Position numbers and translations under genes: made by a program. Below, one piece after another: positions 35,462 through 43,907 of a stretch of 64,000 nt of DNA. How positions within the stretch are numbered: the stretch's first letter is position 1; every line of letters begins with the position of its first letter. The DNA is taken from assembly GCF_025215155.1 (NCBI RefSeq), contig NZ_JALHAM010000122.1; one strand, given 5' to 3'. Source of the stretch: Dryocola clanedunensis (GTDB lineage Bacteria; Pseudomonadota; Gammaproteobacteria; Enterobacterales; Enterobacteriaceae). The notes beneath the pieces are model-generated. The model searched no databases. It saw only the letters and a list, made by a program, of their open reading frames with translations, and had not been told where the DNA came from.

Positions 35462-36202
35462 TCAGTATTCTTCGCGAGTCGGGCGGATGACTATCTCATT
35501 CACGTCAACCTCCGCGGGCTGTTCTATGGCGTAAGCAACAGCTTTTGCGATAAACAGCGCCGGAATGGCCTGCTGATAAAATTCGCCCAGAAACGCCTTG
35601 CTGTCGGCGTCAGAGCTACCGTGCAGCAGTTCACTCTCAACGGCGCCAGGGGAGATAAGCGTTGTGCGGATATGACTGCCAGCCTCGTATCGCAGCCCCT
35701 CGCTTAGCGCCCTGACGGCAAATTTTGTCGCGCTATAAACCGCGCCTCCCGGACTCAGCACTTTTATCCCGGCGACCGAGGCCACGTTGATGAAATGTCC
35801 AGACTTCTGGTTTTCGAAAACGGGCAGCGCCGCAGCGATACCGTTAAGCACCCCTTTAATATTGGTATCAATCATCCGATCCCACTCCTGCGTTTTAAGC
35901 GAGGCCAGGGGAGCGATTGCCATGTAACCTGCGTTGTTGATAAACACATCAACACGACCAAATTTTGCAACAGCCACGTCCACTACACTTTTAACCTCGC
36001 TGAGACGGGTCACGTCGGCCTTAATAGCCATAGCCTGGCCACCTGTTTGGATAATTTTTTCGACCAGTGCGTTGATGCGATCGATGCGCCGGGCTACGAG
36101 CACCAGCGTTGCCCCTTTTTCGGCAAGAAAAAGAGCGATAGCTTCACCAATTCCACTGCTTGCTCCGGTAACGACGACAACCCGTTGAATTAAATCACTC
36201 AC
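35462..36202 (-). CDS. Short-chain dehydrogenase/reductase
   Basis: The 246-aa classical SDR starts at a GTG (36202) with GAGGT five bases upstream. It has the NAD(P) motif TGASSGIGEAIA, NNAGYMAIAPL, Ser in NVASVAGIKVL and the catalytic YSATK. It is upstream of and cotranscribed with the ThDP enzyme, so it may reduce the ketone made by that enzyme. Similar to clavulanate-dehydrogenase-like or serine-dehydrogenase-like SDRs; exact substrate unknown. Confidence 0.85.
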   Translation of the reverse strand: MSDLIQRVVVVTGASSGIGEAIALFLAEKGATLVLVARRIDRINALVEKIIQTGGQAMAIKADVTRLSEVKSVVDVAVAKFGRVDVFINNAGYMAIAPLASLKTQEWDRMIDTNIKGVLNGIAAALPVFENQKSGHFINVASVAGIKVLSPGGAVYSATKFAVRALSEGLRYEAGSHIRTTLISPGAVESELLHGSSDADSKAFLGEFYQQAIPALFIAKAVAYAIEQPAEVDVNEIVIRPTREEY

Positions 36203-36279
36203 AAATCACCTCTTGATTACTAATTAAACCAGATGTTCGAATTTTAAATATCAATAAGCGGAGCATTCTTTTAGCGTTG

Positions 36280-36486
36280 TCACGCGTCATTAGCACGCAC
36301 ATTAATTAATGGGTGGCGCAACTGGACCGCATGCAGGGCTACGGTCCAGGCATCTAAAGTCGTATTACCGGCGATCTCGGCGGTAACCGTGAAATGTTTT
36401 GGGTTAACCGGGTCGATTAACCATGCATAACTTTCCAGTGGGCCGAGTGTTCTGAGAAAAACTTCGCTTTCGGTTTCAGTTTTCAT
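36280..36486 (-). pseudogene. N-terminal remnant of a condensation-domain acyltransferase
   Basis: A 68-codon frame starting MKTETESEVFLRTLGPLESY and ending LINVRANDA before TGA. It resembles the first strand-helix part of NRPS condensation or PapA5-like acyltransferases (usually about 400-450 aa), with NPKHFTVTAEIAG and LRHPLINVR. The HHxxxDG catalytic motif would lie further on and is absent. The SDR gene starts 77 bases later, so most of the gene has been deleted. This suggests a partly lost biosynthetic cluster. Confidence 0.6.
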
Positions 36487-36918
36487 AACGCCCTCATGAA
36501 AATATAATTAACACAACGAATGTTGTCATGTGCGTGTCAGCACAATAAATATATTGTATATGCAGGGGGTGATATCTATCTAAAGTAACTATTTGAAGTA
36601 GATTATTGATCTGTTTTTTATGAAAGAGTGAGTTCTTATATTCTTCGTGATGACTATACGTAGAAAATAGGTTCTTGCAAATAAAAGTAACGCCGATGGC
36701 ATAGCAATAAAACAGCAAAGTAATATTGTTTTCTTATGGTCTTATAAATATATTATATTTTCGGAATCTGTGGCGTGCGGATTTTATGTTAAAAAGAGAG
36801 TTTATTCTTTGCCACTACAAAGTGTTAAACATTTGGGAGAACTTTAGCTGGACTTGAAATCATTTCAGAAGCGGGGGAGAAAAAATTATCCATCCATGGA
36901 TAGCACTAAACGTTACGT
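36487..36918. other. AT-rich intergenic region
   Basis: About 430 strongly AT-rich bases between the condensation remnant and ariR. The frames present have no recognisable product. It probably contains the promoter of the leftward remnant/SDR/ThDP unit and may be H-NS-bound. Confidence 0.4.
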
Positions 36919-37197
36919 TCAGATGTCGTCCATTGTGTAACCAACAACGATTTCCAGCGTCTTACGAATCACGTCAGCCGTAACGACGTCATCGGTACAT
37001 TCCAGGGCGTTTACCAGCCACAGAATGATCGTTTTGTTCGTGACATGGCCTTCCGAGGCGAGAATATCGCTAATCGCGGAACCCAACAGGGCAGACTCTT
37101 CGGCCAGCAGGTCGCCAGCACAACGAAAATATTCTGACATAGCCGTGTTTGACAGGGCTTTATAGATATCTGATTGCTGTTGCGTAGCCTGTATCAT
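36919..37197 (-). CDS. ariR: Biofilm/acid-resistance regulator AriR (YmgB)-like
   Basis: A 92-aa helical protein. The segment LLAEESALLGSAISDIL and the ending DVIRKTLEIVVGYTMDDI match E. coli AriR (YmgB), a small dimeric protein affecting biofilm and acid resistance through the Rcs system. It is the third gene of the ycgZ-ymgA-ariR run, 40 bases after ymgA. Expression is expected under BluR control. A ymgC gene was not seen next to it. Confidence 0.85.
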   Translation of the reverse strand: MIQATQQQSDIYKALSNTAMSEYFRCAGDLLAEESALLGSAISDILASEGHVTNKTIILWLVNALECTDDVVTADVIRKTLEIVVGYTMDDI

Positions 37198-37237
37198 GTC
37201 GTTTCACCGTAAGTTGATTGTTAGTGACCTTTTTAAG

Positions 37238-37543
37238 TCAGTGGATGTTGTCTTTGCCCTGTGGCTGTCCGTCGCGAAAAAACGAACCGGGCATTTCGCT
37301 ATTACCTTGATCTCTTTCATTTAACTCATGTTTGAGACGGCGGCGTTTTGTTGCCATCTCCTTGACATCATTAATAACACGCACGATGGCCTCACGGCGC
37401 TGAAGGTCGGTTTCTCCAGCCTCCATGGCCCGCAGTTTTGCTAACAGGGTCTGAGTATTAATCGCCCCCTTACCCCTCAGCAGGGCCAAAACCGCTTCAC
37501 CAATAAGTTCATCTGCCTGTCGATCAAATTCACTACTTTTCAT
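37238..37543 (-). CDS. ymgA: Two-component connector protein YmgA-like
   Basis: The start at 37543 (MKSSEFDRQADELIGEAVL) gives 101 aa; the longer frame to 37675 overlaps nothing but lacks support. The first 70 residues share the AriR/YmgA fold pattern (AVLALLRGKGAINTQTLLAKL), and a basic tail KRRRLKHEL follows. E. coli YmgA (90 aa) influences Rcs phosphorelay output and biofilm. Middle gene of the leftward operon. Confidence 0.75.
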   Translation of the reverse strand: MKSSEFDRQADELIGEAVLALLRGKGAINTQTLLAKLRAMEAGETDLQRREAIVRVINDVKEMATKRRRLKHELNERDQGNSEMPGSFFRDGQPQGKDNIH

Positions 37544-37705
37544 AACTACGTCTCTGATGGCCACACTATCCAGCACCGGAAGCGCAGCAAGAAGCCAACT
37601 TTCCGATGGAACAGGTCCGCCGGAGACTGGCAGCCAGAAGTGAAATCGTGAACTTACCTCTGCCAGAGTTGACAAAAATAAACGGATAAATCGTAACCGT
37701 TGGTC

Positions 37706-37951
37706 TTATACCTCGCGTTCGAACAGCAGGCCAATCAGCGCATGATAATGACTCTCTTCTTCCGGCCCGGAGGCATGTTCAAGGCGGGAGAGCAGTTTAG
37801 TACACAGCGTTTTACGGTTCAGGTTACGGCCGTCGCCAAGGATCTCCACCACAATCTGTCCCAGCGTTTCCTGTTGGGTCGGTAGCTCAGCCTTGTTGAA
37901 ATATTGGGCAATATCATTGGCGGCGTCCGGCAGGCTGCTGTTCTGGCGCAT
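37706..37951 (-). CDS. ycgZ: Two-component connector protein YcgZ
   Basis: An 81-aa protein with QQETLGQIVVEILGDGRNLN and KLLSRLEHASGPEEESHYHA, closely matching E. coli YcgZ. It is first in ycgZ-ymgA-ariR, which in E. coli is repressed by BluR and released by the blue-light sensor BluF. The operator region upstream (38016-38035) carries paired TGTACA motifs. Confidence 0.88.
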   Translation of the reverse strand: MRQNSSLPDAANDIAQYFNKAELPTQQETLGQIVVEILGDGRNLNRKTLCTKLLSRLEHASGPEEESHYHALIGLLFEREV

Positions 37952-38015
37952 TTGTCGCTCCTGTAAAAATTAAGTCATCAAAAAGTTATATTTAAACTAT
38001 ACGCATTTTAAAAAT

Positions 38016-38035
38016 CTGTACATAAAACTTGTACA
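38016..38035. promoter_or_regulatory. Paired TGTACA motifs upstream of ycgZ (BluR operator candidate)
   Basis: CTGTACA (38016-38022) and TTGTACA (38029-38035) lie 13 bases apart, about 65-85 bases before ycgZ; a third TTGTACA is at 38125. The same motif occurs twice before bluR. The rest of the 343-base gap 37952-38294 between divergent ycgZ and bluF is AT-rich and shows no gene. Confidence 0.5.
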
Positions 38036-38294
38036 AAAAAATGAGTGTTTTTGAGATGAAATTTTATTTCTTTTTTTATTCAATTGGTTAGGCTGGTAAG
38101 TTTAATGGTTTCGCTCCGTTAATATTGTACATTTAAAATATAGAAGGGATGAGAGCGAGGCGAGAAGAGCTAAGCTGCTGTCCTGAAAGGTTTTCTTTGT
38201 GTAAATAGCTTGTTAATTTCAGGCCCATTTCGAGACGAGCTGACAACAATCTGCTAATGTAAGTGCTCTAAACAGCCATCGTTTCGGAAAATTC

Positions 38295-39518
38295 ATGCTT
38301 ACAACAATCCTGTATCGCAGCCATATTTGCGACAACGTTTCGGTTAAATCGCTGGAGGAGATGGTCGCTACAGCCAACCAGCGTAACGGCGATGCGGATG
38401 TCACGGGTATTCTGCTGTTCAACGGCACGCATTTTTTCCAGCTGCTGGAAGGACCCGACGAGAGCGTTTCGACAATTTACCAGCATATCTGCGGGGACCG
38501 CCGTCACTACAACCTTGTGGAACTGATGCGCGATTACGCCCCTGCGCGGCGGTTTGGTAAGGCTGGCATGGAACTCTTTGATTTAAGGGAGCATGACAAG
38601 GACGACGTCCTGCAAACCGTGCTGGATAAAGGCACGACAAAATACCAGTTATTCTATGATGACAGGGCGCTACAGTTTTTCCGTACCTTTGTCGAAGCCA
38701 CTGAAAAAGAAAACTATTTTGAAATTCCCTCCGCTGATTCATGGGAGTTTATTGTCGATGATTCTCTTCTGCCGCCCGCGAAGGTGGTCCCGGCGGATTC
38801 AGCGGCATGCAGTTTCGCCTTCCAGCCGATTATTGACCCGCTTGCCAGGGAAGTGGTGGCGCTGGAAGCACTGCTTCGTACTCCGGACGGTCTTCCCCCG
38901 CAGGCCTGGTTTGAGGGGCTGGCGGGTGATGAAATCTACAAAGCAGACCTGAACAGTAAAAAAATCGCCTTCGCCATGGCCAGGGACTTAGGGCTTCGGG
39001 ATCGGACGCTGTCCGTGAATCTATTGCCGATGACGTTAGTGCACATCCCCGGCGCGGTGGGGTTATTACTGCAGGAAATTGAAGCCAACGGCCTGGTGGC
39101 CGAGCAGATTATTGTCGAGTTCACCGAGCGGGAGGTCATCTCTCGTCTCGATGCGTTCACCGATGCGGTCAGGCAATTAAAAGCTGCGGGTATCCGGGTT
39201 GCGATTGAGCACTTCGGCGAAGGCTTCGCGGGGCTATCGCTGCTGGCCCAATTCCAACCTGATAAGATTAAAATTAATCGTGATTTGATCAGGGATATGC
39301 ATAAAAGCGGTCCGCGGCAGGCTATTATCCAGGCCATCATACGCTGCTGTACTTCTCTTGAAATTACGGTCACCGCCGTGGGCGTTGAAAAAGCTGAAGA
39401 GTGGATGTGGCTTGAATCTGCGGGGATTTATCAGTTTCAGGGGCATCTTTTCGCCAGCCCATGTCAGGCTGGCATTCCCGCTATCCGCTGGCCGGAAAAG
39501 AAAATCCCTTTCATTTAA
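38295..39518 (+). CDS. bluF: Blue-light sensor with BLUF and degenerate EAL domain, BluF
   Basis: The 407-aa protein binds FAD in an N-terminal BLUF domain (residues 1-95: Tyr7 in LTTILYRSH, Gln in THFFQLLEGP) and antagonises the repressor BluR in light. The C-terminal EAL domain (about 155-400) keeps EALLR but has IEHFGEGFAGLS where active phosphodiesterases have a D-D-F-G-T-G motif, so it is probably non-catalytic as in E. coli BluF (403 aa). It is divergent from ycgZ and upstream of bluR. Confidence 0.92.
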   Translation: MLTTILYRSHICDNVSVKSLEEMVATANQRNGDADVTGILLFNGTHFFQLLEGPDESVSTIYQHICGDRRHYNLVELMRDYAPARRFGKAGMELFDLREHDKDDVLQTVLDKGTTKYQLFYDDRALQFFRTFVEATEKENYFEIPSADSWEFIVDDSLLPPAKVVPADSAACSFAFQPIIDPLAREVVALEALLRTPDGLPPQAWFEGLAGDEIYKADLNSKKIAFAMARDLGLRDRTLSVNLLPMTLVHIPGAVGLLLQEIEANGLVAEQIIVEFTEREVISRLDAFTDAVRQLKAAGIRVAIEHFGEGFAGLSLLAQFQPDKIKINRDLIRDMHKSGPRQAIIQAIIRCCTSLEITVTAVGVEKAEEWMWLESAGIYQFQGHLFASPCQAGIPAIRWPEKKIPFI

Positions 39519-39590
39519 GCCACCTCAGTCTGGCGGCCGGCGTGTGCTGGCTGCCGCGCATCATTAATCCTCTCTGCTTGATGAAAAATC

Positions 39591-39707
39591 CTGTACAACC
39601 TGGCGTGAACTATCTTTCAGACGCAGCCCTTTGCTATGCTTAATCAGCGTAAGATAAGCTGATTATCCGCTCTCCTTCCTTTTGTACAAAAAATTAAATT
39701 TGTACAA
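39591..39707 (+). promoter_or_regulatory. TGTACA motifs in the bluR promoter region
   Basis: TTGTACAA occurs at 39682-39689 and 39700-39707, centres 18 bases apart. A related CTGTACAACCTGG is at 39591 and matches TTGTACAACCTGG at 39700. The shared motif before both ycgZ and bluR suggests common control, most simply autoregulation by BluR. Confidence 0.45.
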
Positions 39708-39763
39708 CCTGGTGAGAATGGTTAGTTTAGGGATCGACGTATCAGGTCAGCGTGGGGAGATTT

Positions 39764-40495
39764 ATGGCCTATTACAGTATCGGCGACGTTGCCGAACGAT
39801 GCGGGATTAACCCCGTTACGCTGCGTGCCTGGCAGCGACGCTATGGTTTACTGAAGCCGCAGCGCAGTGAAGGCGGCCATCGTCAATTTGACGAGGAGGA
39901 CGTCCAGCGTATCGAAGAGATAAAACGCTGGATGCAGAGCGGCGTGCCGGTCAGTAAAGTCAAAGCGCTGCTGGAAGAGAAAAAGAACCACTCTGATGAC
40001 AACTGGACATCGCTTCAGGAAGAGATGATGGGCATCCTGCGCCAGGTGCGTCCCGCGAGATTACGCGCCGCCATTGCGACTCTGGGGCGTGATTATCCAG
40101 CGGACGACCTTATCGACCACGTCTTTGTTCCGGTACGCCAGCGGCTTTGTCTGGAGCAGAATACAGCGCGCGCAATGGGCAGCCTGCTGGACGGGGCGCT
40201 GATTAACTATGCGGCGTTGTGTCTGGGCGAATCGCTTAAAAAAAGTGGGCGCGAGGCACTGCTGATTGGGTGGGGCACTGAAGATCGTACCCGTCTGTGG
40301 CTTGAGGCCTGGCGTCTGTCCAGGCGTGGCTGGCACATTGATGTCCTTGCTGAACCGCTGGACTCACCGCGCCCAGAGCTTTTTCCCGGGCAGCACATTT
40401 TTGTATGGGCAGGACAGGTGTTGTCACTCCGTCAGCAGGAACAGCTGGATCACTGGCAGGAGCAGGGATATACGATGTATTGCCACACGGCATAG
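39764..40495 (+). CDS. bluR: MerR-like repressor BluR
   Basis: The start at 39764 (MAYYSIGDVAERCGINPV) has GGGGAG five bases upstream and gives 243 aa, as in E. coli BluR (YcgE). The N-terminal MerR DNA-binding domain spans residues 1-70 (TLRAWQRRYGLLKPQRSEGG). The C-terminal part is a degenerate B12-binding-like domain that lacks the DXHXXG cobalamin motif. It represses ycgZ-ymgA-ariR in E. coli and is released by BluF in blue light. Confidence 0.9.
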   Translation: MAYYSIGDVAERCGINPVTLRAWQRRYGLLKPQRSEGGHRQFDEEDVQRIEEIKRWMQSGVPVSKVKALLEEKKNHSDDNWTSLQEEMMGILRQVRPARLRAAIATLGRDYPADDLIDHVFVPVRQRLCLEQNTARAMGSLLDGALINYAALCLGESLKKSGREALLIGWGTEDRTRLWLEAWRLSRRGWHIDVLAEPLDSPRPELFPGQHIFVWAGQVLSLRQQEQLDHWQEQGYTMYCHTA

Positions 40496-40582
40496 TCAGC
40501 AATATTTTAACAGCAACCCGGGCTTACAAGTCAGAATAGTTACCCGGGCTTTGAAAGATATATTCCCCTTACGTTACGCTTA

Positions 40583-40819
40583 TCAGGAATTTATCTCGCT
40601 GGTGCTCAATAAAAATGTCAGGGTTTGCCGATAAATATCGACCAGAATGACATTCGTTTCGCTTTCCATCTGCTTCGTCATTATCATCCGCACGTCACGA
40701 AGGGTGGCAAAACCTTTCTCTGCCAGCAATTTTTCTTTTACTGTATTGACCAACGCCGAGTCTGATAAAAACTGCGCAGGAATAGTATGAACAAAACTGT
40801 TCACTGAAATATCAGTCAT
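40583..40819 (-). CDS. Small helical protein, possible AriR/YmgA-family member
   Basis: A 78-aa protein starting MTDISVNSFVHTIPAQFLSD. The pattern VNTVKEKLLAEKGFATLRDV plus VILVDIYRQTLTFLL resembles the two-helix core of AriR-type proteins, and it lies beside bluR. GAGG precedes the ATG with long spacing. Membership is inferred from pattern and position only. Confidence 0.5.
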   Translation of the reverse strand: MTDISVNSFVHTIPAQFLSDSALVNTVKEKLLAEKGFATLRDVRMIMTKQMESETNVILVDIYRQTLTFLLSTSEINS

Positions 40820-40890
40820 GCAAAACGATCCTCAAAAGTTAAATACAATTCAGGGTTGACGGGAAATTATCGGTCAAGGCCGAGGCTAAA

Positions 40891-40921
40891 AGCAGGCAAA
40901 GCATTCGTTGCTTTGCCTGCT
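40891..40921 (-). terminator. Strong terminator hairpin
   Basis: A perfect 13-bp stem AGCAGGCAAAGCA / TGCTTTGCCTGCT with loop TTCGT, followed on the minus strand by TTTTAG. It lies about 90 bases beyond the stop of the membrane-protein gene that ends at 41008. Confidence 0.8.
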
Positions 40922-41007
40922 AAAAAGTCCATTACTTATAGTCGATGCTGCATTATTCGTCGGATAATCTCACTGTTTTAAGATAAATCCTGGTACGGCC
41001 CGGCGGC

Positions 41008-42006
41008 TTATCGTAAAGGTCTTTGATGGCTCACGACCCTGCGCGAGTAGCCACGAAAGCCCAGCATCCCCATGGCGCCTGCCAGAACAGCCTCGATGAT
41101 CAGCATGAAGAAGGTGAACCAGCTGGCTTTCGCCGTTGCCGAGGCCGCTTTTTCCCCTGCTTCACGCGCCTTTTGCTCGGCCTGTTTTTTCAGCTCTTCA
41201 TATTTCGCCCGTGCTGCCTGATAGTTTTTCTCGGCTTGGTCAACTAGTTGCTGAGCTTCAGCATCAGTTTTGCCGGTGCGGGCAACAATAATATTTTTAA
41301 GCGCTTCTTTATCCGCGGCTTCAAAGGTATTGCTGTTGCGGGACACCAGGCCTCTCACGAAAGCAGTGATGTCTTCCCCCTGGCCCAGCCGATCTTCTGC
41401 TCTTTGCCCCTCGTTAGCCGCCTGTTGTTGCAATGCTTCCGGCTGGAGTTCAGGCTTGCCCGTTTGCCTTAGCGTTGTCAGCAGCTGGTTCTGGAAATCA
41501 TCAAGGTTGATGTTATTTTCGTCGAGCTTCTCTTTGGCCATATTGGCAACCGAAGGGGCCGCGGCCGAAAGACCATTCCCCAGCGTTTGTACGCCTGCCC
41601 CCAGCACATTAGCTGCGCCGGTGACGGCATAGTTCGCCATAGCGAGTAAAAAAGCGCTGCAGATTAGCGTGTTGACGCCAAACATCATTACGCCATGCAG
41701 GCATCCATCACGGTGGGCCAGATAGCCGCTGAGATAACCTCCTGCGGCGATAGCAATCAGCATGCTGATACCGGTCCAGATAGCTGCTCCGGTCGCCACC
41801 CCGTCAAGGGGGTTTTGCTCTTTCAGAGGATCGATTGTTGTTGCACCCACGGCGGTTCCTAACACCATGAGAAGTAGATAAATCACCATGGAAATAACCA
41901 CACCGGCAAAAATAGCGCTCCAGGAAATACGCTTCAGTAATGCTCCTCGTGCCGGAATAATTTCGGTTTCATAAGTGCTGGTATCATCAAAGTTACGGTC
42001 GGTCAT
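41008..42006 (-). CDS. Conserved membrane protein of unknown function
   Basis: The start at 42006 (MTDRNFDDTSTYETE) gives 332 aa; an upstream ATG at 42045 is less likely. There are three membrane helices in residues about 25-145 (SAIFAGVVISMVIYLLLMV; AIWTGISMLIAIAAGGYLSG; VNTLICSAFLLAMANYAV), a long charged, probably coiled-coil cytoplasmic or periplasmic region (about 165-295, rich in Gln, Glu, Lys, Ala), and a last helix (FFMLIIEAVLAGAMGML). I do not recognise the family. It is a single gene with its own terminator. Confidence 0.75.
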   Translation of the reverse strand: MTDRNFDDTSTYETEIIPARGALLKRISWSAIFAGVVISMVIYLLLMVLGTAVGATTIDPLKEQNPLDGVATGAAIWTGISMLIAIAAGGYLSGYLAHRDGCLHGVMMFGVNTLICSAFLLAMANYAVTGAANVLGAGVQTLGNGLSAAAPSVANMAKEKLDENNINLDDFQNQLLTTLRQTGKPELQPEALQQQAANEGQRAEDRLGQGEDITAFVRGLVSRNSNTFEAADKEALKNIIVARTGKTDAEAQQLVDQAEKNYQAARAKYEELKKQAEQKAREAGEKAASATAKASWFTFFMLIIEAVLAGAMGMLGFRGYSRRVVSHQRPLR

Positions 42007-42295
42007 ATCGAACTCCACGTTTTTGTGATAGCGAAGAAAGCCCAACGGGAGCTGCGCTTTTATCTGACGCAGCGGACTGTATAAGAATAGTCCTTTAGTT
42101 AAATACTCACCTTAATTGACTTAAAAAAATGTAATTAAGCGGATTGCCGGGAGTGATTTTGACAGTGGAAAAGTTTAATTATTTGAAGTATTGCTGAGGT
42201 GTTAGACTAAAAGCTCTATAACGCCAGTTAATAATCTGGATTATTTTCTGGCCGCTGAAATGGATACCTTGCGAGAAGCGAGACGGCATTATTTA

Positions 42296-42320
42296 GCTGG
42301 AGCGGAAAAGCCGCTCCAGC
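42296..42320. terminator. Hairpin after the Ail/OmpX-like gene
   Basis: GCTGGAGCGG and CCGCTCCAGC pair around AAAAG, 14 bases beyond the stop of the minus-strand gene ending at 42334. No T-run. Confidence 0.6.
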
Positions 42321-42333
42321 AGCATAAACTCAC

Positions 42334-42903
42334 TCAGAAACGATAGCCGATGCCTAAGTTGAAACCATTGATAGCGAAGGTATCACCGTCACCGTTCTTA
42401 TAATCAGATCCTTCGTAACCAACATCAATAACCAGATTATCCATTGGGTTTATTTGTACGTCTGCGCCATACATTAATCGGGTCGAGTCCTGATTACCGC
42501 TCATGCTAACTTTGTCTTCACCATCATGGGATTCCCAGTGATAATCGTAGTTGACTTTGCCGTACGCTGCACCAAGCAGGCCGTAAACACTGACATACTC
42601 GTTAAATCTGTAAGCCGGGCCGACGGATAAAGAGTAATATTTAAAATCGTCATGATCCTGGAAGTCATTAACTTCATCGCTATATGCGTCATCGACAGTC
42701 GCCCCCATATAAGTAAAGGATGTTATCACGCTCAGAGGGGAGTCCCACTCATAGCGATATTTGACGTTAACGCCCTTAAGATTGTCGAAATTCTCCACAT
42801 TTGCCTGTGCGTAACCGATTGACACAGTGTTAGATTGGGCTTGAGCTAAAGAGGAGACCGCCAGAGCGGAAAAGACAGCAATGGCCAGTAAATTTTTGTT
42901 CAT
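42334..42903 (-). CDS. Ail/OmpX-like outer-membrane beta-barrel
   Basis: The 189-aa protein has a signal peptide (LLAIAVFSALAVSSLAQA) and eight predicted beta-strands, ending in the barrel signature FNLGIGYRF with terminal Phe. SIGYAQANVENFDNLKGVNVK and YYSLSVGPAYRFNEYVSVYG are typical of Ail/Lom/OmpX proteins, which can act in adhesion, serum resistance or envelope stress. It is flanked by AT-rich DNA, which suggests horizontal origin. The exact homologue is not determined. Confidence 0.85.
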   Translation of the reverse strand: MNKNLLAIAVFSALAVSSLAQAQSNTVSIGYAQANVENFDNLKGVNVKYRYEWDSPLSVITSFTYMGATVDDAYSDEVNDFQDHDDFKYYSLSVGPAYRFNEYVSVYGLLGAAYGKVNYDYHWESHDGEDKVSMSGNQDSTRLMYGADVQINPMDNLVIDVGYEGSDYKNGDGDTFAINGFNLGIGYRF

Positions 42904-43290
42904 GAAAAATCATCCATGATTTTGGTGAATATATTTTATTAAGCTATTTACATAACAGTATAATTAAAAGAAAAAGAAGCTTTTAATTATGAAAAAAAGC
43001 GAAGCTATGCTAGCGAAAAAATTATAAAAATCATATCTGAATTTTGTTTGTCGTAATATTATATCTTCTTTTTATATAAAGATTTTGCCTATTATTACTA
43101 TCAATGGGAGAGGGTGTTATTGTCGTTAAACAGAATGGGAAGGGTAGCGAAATAGGGGGGGGCAGATTTTTGATCTACTCAGTTATCTTTTTTGCTCAGA
43201 GAAAGATCCCCAAATATAACAACCCATTTGCTCGCTGTTGCCCTTGTTAATCGCAGTGTTGGCTGCTGAAGGTTAACCGGCCACAGCTCT
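42904..43290. other. AT-rich gap with a G8 tract
   Basis: About 390 bases with no convincing gene. It holds the promoter of the barrel gene, long A/T runs, a run of eight G at 43155-43162, and some bases before 43291 that may derive from the lost 5' end of the XRE regulator. Confidence 0.45.
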
Positions 43291-43479
43291 GAATCAGACG
43301 AAACGCAGACCACGCTGGAGGTGATTCGTAATTTGTCCCTGGCGTTATCCGTGAGCGCAGATGCCTTAGTTTTTGATGGGGCGGAGCGGGAACCTGAGCA
43401 GGATTTTCAGCTGATGTTTGAAAAAGAGCGGAGTGACAGAGTGTTCAAGCACTGCGTTACCGTTAACCATAAAAGTTAG
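43291..43479 (+). pseudogene. 3' remnant of an XRE-family regulator
   Basis: The frame reads ESDETQTTLEVIRNLSLALS, then VSADALVFDGAEREPEQDFQ, and stops at TAG. The pattern matches the end of the helix-turn-helix and the linker of small Cro/CI regulators (TLEVLRKLSLALSVSADxLVFD). No start codon or N-terminal half is in frame, so the gene is dead. Confidence 0.65.
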
Positions 43480-43494
43480 TTCGAGGTAGTTATT

Positions 43495-43857
43495 ATGGCT
43501 ACGCACGCTACTAATTTAGAAGTCGTCACAACTGAAGTACCAGAGTTAAAAAATCGCCGTTATACCGTAGGTCACATTCGGGACTGGAGAACGCATGAAC
43601 CTGCCACTTCCATCACGCTTAAGGGGAACTGGCTAAATGATGCGGGGTTTGTGACCGGGACGCCGCTGAAGATCCGCGTGATGCCCGGTTGCCTGGTGCT
43701 CACCGCCCAGGAGCCATTACCCGCACCGCCGCCAGAGCCGGAGATCATGCAGACGCTGAAGAAGGTCTGTAAGCTCTCAGGCCGTAAGCAACAACAGATC
43801 CTCGAGTTTATCGGGGTGATTTCAGCTAAATGGCCGCCAGCGGGGAAGTGGGGCTGA
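43495..43857 (+). CDS. symE: SymE-like toxin (type I toxin-antitoxin family)
   Basis: The 120-aa protein has the SymE pattern: LKNRRYTVGHIRDW, ITLKGNWLNDAGFVTGTPLK, IRVMPGCLVLTAQEP and SGRKQQQILEFIGVI. E. coli SymE is an AbrB-fold, SOS-induced RNA/DNA-acting toxin silenced by antisense RNA SymR. No LexA box is evident here and an antisense promoter could not be shown. Such symE genes often lie beside rhs or cdi polymorphic toxin loci, as here. Confidence 0.8.
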   Translation: MATHATNLEVVTTEVPELKNRRYTVGHIRDWRTHEPATSITLKGNWLNDAGFVTGTPLKIRVMPGCLVLTAQEPLPAPPPEPEIMQTLKKVCKLSGRKQQQILEFIGVISAKWPPAGKWG

Positions 43858-43877
43858 CGGCTGGCTGACAGGTAAAA

Positions 43878-43904
43878 ATCTCAGTCACTGAGGCTGGGAT
43901 TTGT
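43878..43904 (+). terminator. Hairpin after symE
   Basis: AAATCTCAG and CTGGGATTT pair (one G-T pair) 20 bases after the symE stop. Weak T content after the stem. Confidence 0.5.
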
Positions 43905-43907
43905 GTG

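Noticed and set aside
36494..36718. A 74-codon minus-strand frame
   Set aside because: AT-rich, no ribosome site, no recognisable pattern; likely chance.
43155..43162. G8 tract as a possible phase-variation element
   Set aside because: It is not in a gene or at a recognisable promoter spacing, so no consequence can be proposed.
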